64,000 nt of DNA, taken from assembly GCA_023376005.1 (NCBI GenBank), contig CM042157.1:84653997-84717996 (forward strand), written 5' to 3'. The stretch is from Doryteuthis pealeii (Eukaryota > Mollusca > Cephalopoda > Myopsida > Loliginidae). A model generated the notes under the pieces. The model was not told where the DNA came from. It saw only the letters and a program-made list of their open reading frames with translations, and made no database searches. Below, one piece after another: positions 43,453 through 52,760 of the stretch. The number at the start of each line of letters is the position of its first letter. Positions within the stretch are counted from its first letter, which is position 1. A program made the position numbers and the translations under genes.

Positions 43453-43978
43453 ATGGATTGTGCTGAAATTTAGTATCAACATGCTTTTTTCACCTAGAAA
43501 TAAAATAGGCATTTTGAGATCATGCTAAATTATTACTTAACAGTCCATGACACCACTGAGACATTTTTATTTTTTATGTTTTAATGCAGTGCCTTGATGT
43601 TATTGGAAGATAAATAAAGCTTTGACAAGTGGAGGGGGGAGAAAAATATATTCTATGCTCTATTCATCAATATAATGGGTTTAACCTAGCAGTAAAAATT
43701 TACAGCGTAAAACACAAAATATGTCTCAATGGCGTCACAGACTGTAGAAAGAAAACTCATTTTAGCAATGATGGATAATTAGAGTTACTTCCCCTTTTCT
43801 ATTTAAGATGATAATTCATTAATAGAAATGATAGTTATATTAGTGCTAGGCAAAATTGATTGAGAAATCATAAATGCACCTACAATAATTTATATAGTAG
43901 GTAATATTTATAAAAAATGAAATACACAATTAATTAATACAATAGATATTAAATCATTTTTTAACTTATTTTTTGTTC

Positions 43979-43980
<2 letters not shown>
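43453..43980. other. Unassigned AT-rich sequence
   Basis: No repeat, exon or RNA recognised. (TA)n follows at 43980-44012. Confidence 0.45.
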
Positions 43981-44004
<24 letters not shown>

Positions 44005-44011
<7 letters not shown>

Positions 44012-44290
44012 TACCAACTCCTCCGCATGAGCAGGATGTGATACAAGGTCAATTTATTAAGTGGAGTTTAACAGGTTTAAATTTAAAGTTTTCCTTCTCC
44101 TAGACTGGTTACTTAGCCATGGTTAAAGACCTCAGTTTGCCCTATTATTTACCCATAGCTGGAAGAAGTGTATACATTTCCCAAAGGGTATTAGTGCTAT
44201 GTGACATGCAAACAGCCTCGTCCAGGATTTGAACTTGGGTTGACGAGTCTATTTCGTACAACTCTAACCATTACACCGAGTGCCTTCATA
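44005..44290 (-). mobile_element. SINE-E, tRNA-derived
   Basis: The minus strand starts with a tRNA-like head (GTGTAATGGTTAGAGTTGTA, then box B-like GTTCAAATCCTGG). The body then has CTATGGGTAAATAATAGGGC and CCTAGACTGG complements, ending near (TA)n. Other copies are at 47370-47590 and 51472-51780. Confidence 0.75.
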
Positions 44291-44404
44291 CAATTAGATT
44301 TGGGTTCGAAATAATTCTGTGATGAGGAAATACCATTATTTTTCATTGTATAAAATTGGAAACTAACTTAGGCATAAGATTACTAAGCAAGGGTGGAAGG
44401 AGCT

Positions 44405-44562
44405 GACCCAGAAAAAAACAGAACCTGCAAATTTTGTAATAAAACTTAATTTTAATTTTTTTTTAAAGTTTAAGTTCAAAAAGGGCTAGGGTTTAGGATT
44501 AGGTTTAGGTTTAGGGTTTAGGGTTAGTTTAATGGGAAAATAAATAAATAATTTGGGTTCCG
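44405..44562. mobile_element. Foldback MITE, CAGGGTGACC family, degraded
   Basis: TGACCCAGAAAAAAACAGAAC at the left end and TTTAGGGTTAGTTTAATGGG with AATTTGGGTTCCGTTT at the right. Outer ends are eroded. Confidence 0.6.
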
Positions 44563-44763
44563 TTTATATAATTTAGATAAAACATGAAATCTTTATTTTT
44601 CCTGCTTTCGTTTAATTTCTCTGTTTAATGGTATATCAACATTTGTGGGTTATTTAATTCTAAAACCATTCTTGCAGAAAAACAGCAGGGGGGGGATGAG
44701 TGGGTTTATACTTTTCCCAAGTGTATTAGTCTGAAAGTGAACATAATAGTGTGACTGTAGTTC

Positions 44764-44845
44764 GGGGCCGGGTTAGCTCAGTCGGTAGAGCGTTCGGCTA
44801 GAAACAACAAGGTTCCTAGTTCGATACCGGTCCTCGCCAACTCAG
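44764..44845 (+). mobile_element. SINE-A head fragment (tRNA-like part only)
   Basis: Only the tRNA-derived head remains, ending at CTCAG where the duplicated unit begins. Confidence 0.9.
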
Positions 44846-44983
44846 TTATTTAATTCTAAAACCATTCTTGCAGAAAAACAGTAGTGGTACTATTTAACCT
44901 ATAGTTGGGGGGGGGATGAGTGGGTTTATACTTTTCCCAAGAGTATTAGTCCGAAAGTGAACATAATAGTGTGACTGTAGTTC

Positions 44984-45227
44984 GGGGCCGGGTTAGCTCA
45001 GTCGGTAGAGCGTTCGGCTAGAAACCACATGGTTCCTAGTTCGATACCAGTCCTCGCCAACTCAGCGTATGAGTAGCACAGGGATCTGTGCGGTAAAATA
45101 AGGAGCTGATGGTAGGTGTGGCGCTCCACCTCAGATGCTAAAAAAACAATCTCCTTGGTCTAGCGCTAGTGAAAAGGGGATAGACTCCCTCGCTGACTGG
45201 CTGATATCGACTTTACTTTTTTACTTC
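44984..45227 (+). mobile_element. SINE-A, tRNA-derived
   Basis: Full head and body. The segment GGCCGCCCCGACGA near the tail is deleted, so it ends GATATCGACTTTACTTTT. Confidence 0.92.
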
Positions 45228-45448
45228 GAATTTGCTTACCACAATGTCACACTCCAGTATGTTAGCCACTACGCCATGGAGACACGCATCCTCTTATTTT
45301 TCAGAAAATATTTCAAAAGAAACATTGTTCTTATCCGACATGACGTTCTATTTGAATCCAGAAAGTTTTATTTTCAAACATCATAATAATCTGTTAAGTA
45401 GAAAATGCAAGGTTGTCTTTGTTGTTTTCTCTAAAAAGCTTTTAATAC

Positions 45449-46047
45449 GGTTTTGATTTGTTTTGTTTTACGGCATATCAACCTCAGTGGGTCATTTAAT
45501 GCCAATAAAGTTTTGAAATAAATCAATTCTTAATGGATAATACAATTTTTTTATAAATACATTTTTCTATTTACCCCATAGATGGGACCCTAACAGGTAC
45601 TACCACTCCGGGTCAGAGTGGACCTGTGAGCAATGGTGATGAATGGGGTGCTCCACATTCCCCAAACCTCCAAAACTGGAGCCTCACCATCAGATAGAGT
45701 TTAACGTCATTCCCAGGACATGTAGACCCGCAGCCACTGCCTTCTAGCACTCATATGATAAAAAGGGGTTGGGGCTTGCCATAAGGGCAATAGGATTGGG
45801 AAAATCATATAGGTGCTAGGGCTTGACGTGACCAGCCGATTGATTGGAGGGGGCCTCTCCGACCGCCCGTCTAGCCCAAGATAGGGCCAAAGTGGAGTAT
45901 TGCATGTCATGAACTGTTCATCCACCTGGGCTCTATCCTTAAGCATCATGGGTCGCCACCCACGGCCAACAGGTGGCCCTATTGAGGGAGTCTTACCCCT
46001 CTGCAGAGATGCAGTCGGTGCATTCTAACGCCCCAGCCGACAGGGCG
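45449..46047 (-). mobile_element. RP599 retroposon, full length, 11-bp target duplication
   Basis: Exactly 599 bp between GCTTTTAATAC at 45438-45448 and 46048-46058. The minus strand would start CCGCCCTGTCGGCTGGGGCG and end in an A/C-rich tail. No clear box A/B pair. A conserved roughly 70-80-codon minus frame (45707-45949) recurs in the 47 kb copy but has no recognised domain. I do not know the family; it is non-autonomous and probably LINE-mobilised. Confidence 0.93.
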
Positions 46048-46109
46048 GCTTTTAATACAGAATCAAATCACAGAGGGGTGGTGGAATTCTTTGCAATTAT
46101 CTTGAATTT

Positions 46110-46525
46110 GTTTTGTCCCCTGATCTCTGATAAGATAAAGTAAAAATTCTTCCAAGCTGTAGCTGTGTCAGTGCTACTATATGGCTGTCCTGATTGGACT
46201 AACAAAACACTTAGAAAAAAAAGCTAGACGCGAGTTATACAAAGATGCTGCATGCAGTCCTGGAAAAATCTTGGAAACAGCACCCCACAAGAAACCAGCT
46301 GTATGGCCACTTACTCCCTACACAAACCATCCAAGTAAGATGAACAAAGGATGCTGGACACTGTTGGAGAAGCAAGGATGAACTCATAAGTGATGTTCTC
46401 CTGTGGACGTCTACATATGGACACATCAATGTAGGCTGACCAGCAAAAACCTACGTCATGAGCTGTGTGTGGATTCTGGATGCTACGCAGAGGACCTCCT
46501 AGCAGCAATGACAGGGCTGTATAAA
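46110..46525 (+). pseudogene. Non-LTR retrotransposon ORF2 C-terminal remnant, interrupted
   Basis: Frames include FFQAVAVSVLLYGCP, then HAVLEKSWKQHPTRNQLYGH and AGHCWRSKDELISDVLLWTS, then TYGHINVG. These are the post-palm segments of a non-LTR RT ORF. Frameshifts and stops are present. The end of the ORF (RVMSIHAISMT) appears after a gap at about 47643-47675, so about 1.1 kb was inserted. Confidence 0.75.
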
Positions 46526-47369
46526 CTTGGTAGTGTCAGAGTCATGCCATCAGGAACTTAAGTTCCTGGTAGGGTCACCCAAGGTGGACAGGTCTGGAAC
46601 CCAGTGGTATTAAAGCCACAACCCGGTCAAAGGGGTTCTGGTGAAAATTCAAAGCGCTTCTCCACCATCATCAGGAATCAACGGCTTTTGGTGTACTTGT
46701 CACTGCATCTGTGGAAAATCTGTGGCAAACAAGGGCATCTCCTTCCCCTAACCGGGATATGCATGCAGGGTTTGGGGACCGTTTGTGAATTTTCTATTCT
46801 GTTGTTAGTCTTTCTATGAAATCACCACAGGTGAATTCGTTGGTTGGAACCGGTGTTACATAATTGTTAGTATCCTAACACTTATTTACAGTAGTGTAGA
46901 AACCAAAATGGCTGTTATAAGTTGCAGCCGGCGGCCTTGAAGGATTGAGTGACAAGGCTTGACTTCATCCTGATCCTTCCAGTGGATACCGTGAGAATCG
47001 GTAGAGAAGACCCTCTTCTGTTTTAGATTAGAAAGAGAGTTTTAGTTCAGTATAGGCCAAACCACGAAAGTAGTAAGTCGTGTTAAGCACACGGCCATAC
47101 TCTTTTTTGCGCAGGTAGTCTGGTGGGGATTTCGGAATAAAATATGATCTAAAGCAAATCGAAGTCTTGGGTTATTATCTAAAAACTACCAATGACACAG
47201 GGCTTCTGATAAAGAGAAATCCCCAATGGAAGACCAAAGATGAAGTCCAGACGCTAGAAGAAGAACGTAAGATACCAAAGATGAGCAGAAGAATAATAGA
47301 AGTAAAGAGAGTATACAACACCGGCTCAACTGACCAATGTTTAATACTGTCACAGAAACAGAAAAAATG
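46526..47369 (+). mobile_element. Inserted block, possibly LTR-retroelement-derived
   Basis: Splits the LINE. It contains GC-richer sequence, an AATAAAAT site near 47139 and the leader also seen at 4816-4905 (GAAGTCCAGACGCTAGAAGA). No gag/pol or paired LTR, so the class is a guess. A 71-codon frame at 46604-46819 has no recognised domain. Confidence 0.35.
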
Positions 47370-47590
47370 AACTGATAGAGACAGTTGGCAAGACGAGTTG
47401 ACCAGAGTTCAATTCCTGGATGAAGCCACAGTTCACAAAGCGCTAATACCCTTTGGAAAGGTATGAATCCAACTATTCTTCCTCCAGCTATGGGTAAATA
47501 GTAGAGCAGACTGGGTTCTTTAACCTTGGTTAGGCAACCAGTCTAGGAGAAGAAAAACTCTGAATTAAAACTTGGTCACAATTAGAATAG
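47370..47590 (+). mobile_element. SINE-E, tRNA-derived, 5' end eroded
   Basis: Box B-like GTTCAATTCCTGG (47408-47420), then CTATGGGTAAATAGTAGAGC, ACCAGTCTAGGAGAAG and a truncated tail. Confidence 0.7.
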
Positions 47591-47639
47591 ACTCAGGCCT
47601 ACTAAGTGATCTATTTCAATTTTAAAAAAAGAAAAAAAA

Positions 47640-47690
47640 AAAGAGTCATGAGTATCCATGCTATCAGCATGACCTGCCGAATGATGATAA
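47640..47690 (+). pseudogene. 3' end of the interrupted LINE ORF
   Basis: Frame RVMSIHAISMT, matching EKVMRILAVSMT at 11066-11099, followed by GATGATAAG. It continues the remnant at 46110-46525. Confidence 0.6.
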
Positions 47691-47731
47691 GTTTAAATTT
47701 AATATAGATTTCATGTATCAAACCTAATATT

Positions 47732-48330
47732 TGGTTTGGTTTGTTTTGTTTTACGGCATATCAACCTCAGTGGGTCATTTAATGCCGATAAAGTTTTGAA
47801 ATAAATCAATTCTTAATGGATAATACAATTTTTTTATAAATACATTTTTCAATTTAACCCATAGATGGGACCCTAACAGGTACTACTACTCCGGGTCAGA
47901 GTGGAACAGGGAGCAATGGTGATGAAGGGGTGCTCCACATTCCCCAAACCTCCAAAACTGGAACCTCACCATCAGATAGAGTTTAACGTCATTCCCAGGA
48001 CATGTAGACCCTCAGCCACCGCCTTCTAGCACCCATATGATAAAAAGAGGTTGGGGCTTGCCATAAGGGCAATAGGGTTGGGAAAATCATATAGGTGCTA
48101 GGGCTTGACGTGACCAGCCGATTGATCGGAGGGGGCCTCTCCGACCGCTCGTCTAGCCCAAGATAGGGCCAAAGTGGAGTATTGCATGTCATGAACTGCT
48201 CATCCACCTAGGCTCTATCCTTAAGCATCATGGGTCGCCACCCACAGCCAACAGGTGGTCCCATTGGGGGAGTCTTACCCCTCTGCAGAGGTGCAGTCGG
48301 TGCATTCTAACGCCCCAGCTGACAGGGCGG
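47732..48330 (-). mobile_element. RP599 retroposon, full length, ~47-bp target duplication
   Basis: Again 599 bp. The flanks 47686-47731 and 48331-48377 are the same 46-47 bases (GATAAGTTTAAATTTAATAT... ...AACCTAATATT) with one indel and one substitution. The long duplication is unusual for target-primed insertion. Confidence 0.92.
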
Positions 48331-48377
48331 GATAAAGTTTAAATTTAATATAGATTTCATGTATTAAACCTAATATT

Positions 48378-49027
48378 CATTTTTCTTTCAATAGGATTGG
48401 GTACCAAGGACCACAAATCAACAATTGTACCAGATATTTTAATGATCATCACTTTGATAATATTTATATATAGCACATTCACAGGTATGTCTTATTTATT
48501 CAATAAAAAGATAAAAAGGTTTGAATGTCAAGTGATGTTAGATTAAGTAGGTGTGGGTATATCAATCAGAATAGGTGTGTGAACATTTTGATGACAGGTG
48601 AAATATCTTAACTTTGAACATTTTGTTTTAGGTAAGTACTGGTTCTAGTGAGAAATACCAATCCCTTCACCCCCCACACACACACCTATACACATGCAAA
48701 CAGAACAAGATTCTATCAGAAATGAAAATTATAACCACACCTAAAAGAAAAAGTTAGAAAAAAAAAAAAAATGAAATCAGCGAAAAAATGTTTTATCATT
48801 AACATGCAAAATTCAATTTCTACATGGAAAATTATCATTTGCGATTGATAATCTTATAAGTCTTCTTTCTCTGAGTGTTTGTGTTAATCTCGACAGAGAG
48901 AAGGGATGACATTAAGTAGAAGATCTGGTGACAAATGATTGTGCAAGAAAATTTATCATTCTCAAGTGGGCATATTTGTTATTGTTTAAAAGAAAAGTCA
49001 ATGATTTTGAGAGAAAGAGAAAAAGAA
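48378..49027. other. Unassigned sequence
   Basis: AT-rich with a (CA) run near 48675. No feature supported. Confidence 0.45.
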
Positions 49028-49705
49028 AAAAAAAAGGTTAAATCAAACTTATCGGACCTAAATTCCACCATCGTATGTCATCGCGCCGAAATAAAAAAAA
49101 TACCAAAAATCAAGGAATTAACCACATTTAATGAAATATTCAGCGTTGATATTGCTGTGGGTTTTTTAAGGGTCAAAAATAAAAACAAACAACTGGTAAA
49201 AATGGATACAAATTGTATTGAACAAAAAGGAGTAGAAATTACAGAAAAGAAAGTGGAGATTGCGTCCAACCATACAGTTACGAGCTGACTCGCGTTGCTT
49301 CGTGTCAAGCCACAATTGTTCCTGCTACTTATAGTAAGTAGTCGTCAGCGCATTCCATTTATGTACATAGGTTATATCACCTATAACAGATATATCAAGG
49401 AATAAAAGATATAATGCACCAGTTATTTTATTTAAAAACCTTTACATTTTTTCAGGCCAGTTAACTTTGAACCACTTATCTTTGGGAATCTGTGTTACAC
49501 CTGTGATACGTAGTTCAAAGTTAACTGACTGGAAAAAATGTTAAAGATTTTAAATAAAATAACTAAATTAAAATATCAACACTGAAAATTTCATTAAATT
49601 CGGATAATTCCCTGATTTTTGTTTTTTTTATTACTTTTGGCGGGGTGACATATGATGGTGGAATTTAGGTCTGTTAAGTTCGATTTAACCTAAAAAAAAG
49701 AAAAA
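49028..49705. mobile_element. Foldback element, ~680 bp
   Basis: CCTAAATTCCACCATCGTATG (about 49058-49078) is inverted at 49653-49674. Inner arms around 49430-49470 and 49515-49555 also pair, centred near 49490. ACCAAAAATCAAGGAATT and the complementary GGATAATTCCCTGATTTTTG link it to the foldbacks at 58.8-62.2 kb. Confidence 0.75.
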
Positions 49706-49857
49706 GAAATTGAAATACTTATAAAATCTGTATTAAATTGACAATTACCCTTTTCCATTTACATAAGGACATTTATGTAATTTCAAACAGTTGTCTATTT
49801 CAGTATTAATCTATCTATACACAGAAACTATGGCTGAAACTACGAAAATAAAACAAT

Positions 49858-50465
49858 GAACAGCAAAGTAAATATATATGAAATAAATATTTTTAGAAAA
49901 AACAAACAAATGATGTTATAATTCGCTGACAGAAATCTGTTTCGACCTTTTATTAAAGCGGTCTTCATCAAGAGCGAGATTTTTGTGATAGAAAGACGGT
50001 GTGAGTAAACCATTACAAACAAAAGTGGTACAAATGAACGTTCATGTTCGGAGCTGGAATTTAAAAAATTTTTTTTTTTCAATTTTGAAAATGCATATTC
50101 TGTTTTAAAAAATAAAATAAATTTTATTTTTTTAAAATCAGAAGCATTATAATCCACAAAGAAAACTCAAAAGAGTTTGATGTAAATATATATAAAAAAT
50201 GTATAAAAAAAGTATAAAAAAGTTCATGATTCCAGCCACTGCAGACCACATTAGCCTCCGGAAAGATGTAGAAATCTAGGTATTTTGTTTTTTCAAAAGA
50301 CAGTATGAAAAGTGAATGGAAGTGAATCCGACAGTATGAAATAAATATTTTTAGAAAAAACAAACAAATGATGTCATAATTCGCTGACATCATTTGTTTG
50401 TTTTTTCTAAAAATATTTATTTCATACTGTCGGATTCACTTCCATTCACTTTTCATATATATATA
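49858..50465 (-). mobile_element. HHR element, partial tandem plus inverted end
   Basis: ATGAAATAAATATTTTTAGA with the following AAAAACAAACAAATGATG occurs at about 49879 and again at 50337 (period about 458 bp). The second copy is then inverted at 50385-50436 to form a palindrome. The ATCCGACAGTAT box is at 50326-50337 and its complement at 50424-50435. It contains the HHR at 49923-49977 and is bordered by (TA)n at 50457. Confidence 0.75.
49923..49977 (-). ncRNA. Hammerhead ribozyme motif, core with one change
   Basis: Minus strand: TCGCT/AGCGA stem I perfect. GACC/GGTC stem II with 12-nt loop, GAAA, stem III CAGA/TCTG, cleavage UC. The first block reads CTTGATGA, an inserted T (or C3 changed to T), so activity is doubtful. 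Confidence 0.65.
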
Positions 50466-50479
50466 TAAAAACATTCACT

Positions 50480-50816
50480 ATCAGCGGATCTTGCTTTTTG
50501 AGCAAAAATAATGAAGATTTAATTTATATTCTTGAAGATGATTAAATTATAAAATTCAAATAATAACAGCATGGAATTCTTTTTGCATTTAATATTTTGA
50601 ATAGGAGACACTGATTTTTCTTTTCAGAGTGTCTGTGCACTTTTGTTTTTTTCTGACGCCCCACCAGACCGGATCAACGCAGGGTCTATTTTTACAAAGG
50701 GATTTTCATGGGGCATCCTGCAAGGATCTAACTCACGATTCAGTAATAATGGATCAGCAAGATTAACTTTTTGCCATCCCCCTTCTACCTAGGCGACGCC
50801 AGGTAGCCACTTCTAG
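50480..50816 (+). mobile_element. Helitron variant, 3' end
   Basis: Hairpin CTACCTAGGCGACGCCAGGT then AGCCACTTCTAG ending at 50816, followed by T. Internal sequence (GGGTCTATTTTTACAAAGGG) matches the reverse complement of 20560-20650. Confidence 0.65.
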
Positions 50817-51118
50817 TACATATATAAAGGACAGTTTGTGTGTATGTATATATATGTCCAAATGAAACTACAAAAATAAAACAATTAACGACCAAATAAA
50901 TATATATACATGTTAACTATCACTAGTTCCTGCTTTTTGGACAAAAATCATGAAGATTTGATTTATATTCAAAGATATTTGAAAATTAAAATATACCTAG
51001 AAATAGCATTGAAATTCTTCTCAAAAATCTTGAGCATTTGTAAATCTCAAAAGTAAACAAATCAATACACCAGAGTTCCCCCTACTCTACACAGTTGATG
51101 CTAGGTAGTCACTTCTAG
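50817..51118 (+). mobile_element. Non-autonomous Helitron, compact 302-bp copy
   Basis: From TACATATATAAAGGACAG to CTAG at 51115-51118, with the near-terminal stem-loop around TTGATGCTAGG. It retains the uninterrupted CAATTAAC site that carries the MITE in the 33754-34660 copy. Confidence 0.8.
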
Positions 51119-51471
51119 TTTCTTAATAAAGGCTTTATCATGTATTTGTGTATGCATTTACCCAACCCCTCCTCTATAAGCAGAGTTTTACTTCTTCTAG
51201 ACCAGTTGCCATACCAAAATTAAAGAGCCCAATCTGCCTTACTGCAATAATCAAATTATCATACTGTGGTATATCTACAGGTCCTGCTAGTGTTTAATAA
51301 TTTCTTTGATATCTCTTTACTTCAATCTGTTTTCAAATACATATTGATCGCTTCTTTTGTCTCTTAGTTATATTCCTTTTTTGCAATTTTCATTTAATTT
51401 TTGGGGAATTTCTTTTCTAGTGATAGATATATATGTATTTTTTTTTAGAATAAATAAATATATATATAATA

Positions 51472-51785
51472 ATAAAGGAGGTAATCATGGCATAACAGGT
51501 ATCGTCATTAGAAATGGACCCGTCGACCCGAGTTCAAATCCTGGATGAGGCTATATGCATTTCAGTGGACATAGTGCTAATACCCTTGGGAAAGGTATGA
51601 ATCCAGGTGTTCTCTACTCAACGTCCTAGCTATGAGTAAATATTAGGGCAGACTGGGCTCTTTAACCTTGGTTAGATAACTAGTCTAGGAGAAAAAAAAA
51701 CTCTGAATTCAAACCTGTTTAACTCTGCTCAAGAAATTGACCTTGTATCTCATCTTATTAATGTGGAGGGGTTGGTAAATATATA
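51472..51785 (+). mobile_element. SINE-E, tRNA-derived
   Basis: tRNA-like head with box B-like GAGTTCAAATCCTGG (51530-51544), body with GTATGAATCCAGGTGTTC, AACTAGTCTAGGAGAA and TTGACCTTGTATCTC, ending in GGGGTTGGTAAA and (TA)n. The most complete SINE-E in the window. Confidence 0.78.
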
Positions 51786-51789
51786 TATA

Positions 51790-52560
51790 TATTGAATGTT
51801 TTTAAAATATTGATAAAGGTACTCAGAATGAAAAATATATTTTGTTATGTTTTTACATACAAATAAAATATGGAGCACTGAATGAAAATGCAAGACCAGT
51901 ATTTTGGAAATTAACAAGGTTTTATTTAACAGAAGGTAGAGAATGCTTCTACTCCAAAAGTGACAAGAGCTCACACATGTGTATGTGCCCAGCCAGTACA
52001 AATCCAAAAGTGTCATAGCAGAAACCCCACTTCTGGGTTCCCACAATGCAACTTTCAAGGGAGGCAACTACTGATCAAGGGAAGTAACTAGAATTTTGTT
52101 AGGTCTGGAAACTATTTTTTTTTTCAATTACTTTTATTTCTTTTCTTTTCTTTCTTTTCACAGGTATCAATAGAGAAAATCTAGATGGTCATTAAAAACC
52201 AGGAAAGACGAAGCCGTACAAACAAAAAGATTCATTCCATAAAGATATTTTGGTAAGGAATGATAAGAAAACATGGTGGCAACAATGGTGCTTACCATTT
52301 TGTTGCAGAAAGAAAACTGCAGACAAATTTAAGCAACCAATCAACCAAGACTTTGAAGGAAGTGCAAACAATGGTCTGCAAAATATTCCAAGGGACAAAA
52401 GTTTCTGCTTTTAATTGAATATCTATCTGTAAATAAGACAGGTGCTTTGTTTGGATTTCTAAAGAATAGTCCAAAGAAAGATTAATCTGTGTCAGGATTT
52501 TATCACACAAGACAATTCTTTTGTTTGGTGGAAGTGGTTACCAGATTTTACAAAAAAACA
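51790..52560. other. Unassigned sequence
   Basis: Moderate complexity. Minus frames of 68-105 codons (such as 52192-52398) have no recognisable domain or splice context. Confidence 0.4.
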
Positions 52561-52584
52561 GTCATTTCATTGGAATTATGTGAG

Positions 52585-52760
52585 TAAAATATGGAAATGA
52601 ATCTGACAATATGTAGAAAATCAAAAATCAAATTATTCTGAAAAAAGATGAATTTATTTTTGATGGTGAAGTCAACATTTAAATGTTTCAGTTTATATTA
52701 AACCTTCATCAGGACAATACAAAAGAATGGAAAAAAAATATTGTCTAAACAATGATGGAT
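52585..52760 (-). mobile_element. HHR element fragment
   Basis: GGAAATGAATCTGACAATAT (52593-52612) is the shared box, followed by the HHR at 52671-52715 and GATGGATGTTTTTATAATGA. This parallels 9739-9895 closely in order. Confidence 0.7.
52671..52715 (-). ncRNA. Hammerhead ribozyme motif, short stem I
   Basis: Minus strand: GTC/GAC stem I (3 bp), CTGATGA, then AGGTTT.../...AAACT stem II with a bulge, GAAA, palindromic stem III CATTTAAATG, and cleavage UU. Core complete, stem I weak. Confidence 0.6.

Larger units (their letters stand above)
44649..45227 (+). repeat. Tandem duplication including SINE-A
   Basis: TTATTTAATTCTAAAACCAT starts at 44649 and again at 44846. Each copy contains GGATGAGTGGGTTTATAC and then SINE-A. 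The first SINE (44764-44845) stops exactly at the junction, CTCGCCAACTCAG. The second copy has 30 extra bases near 44881. Confidence 0.85.

Noticed and set aside
45707..48207. 70-80-codon frame conserved between RP599 copies as a gene
   Set aside because: Copies are near-identical at DNA level, so the shared frame is expected; older copies break it and no domain is visible.
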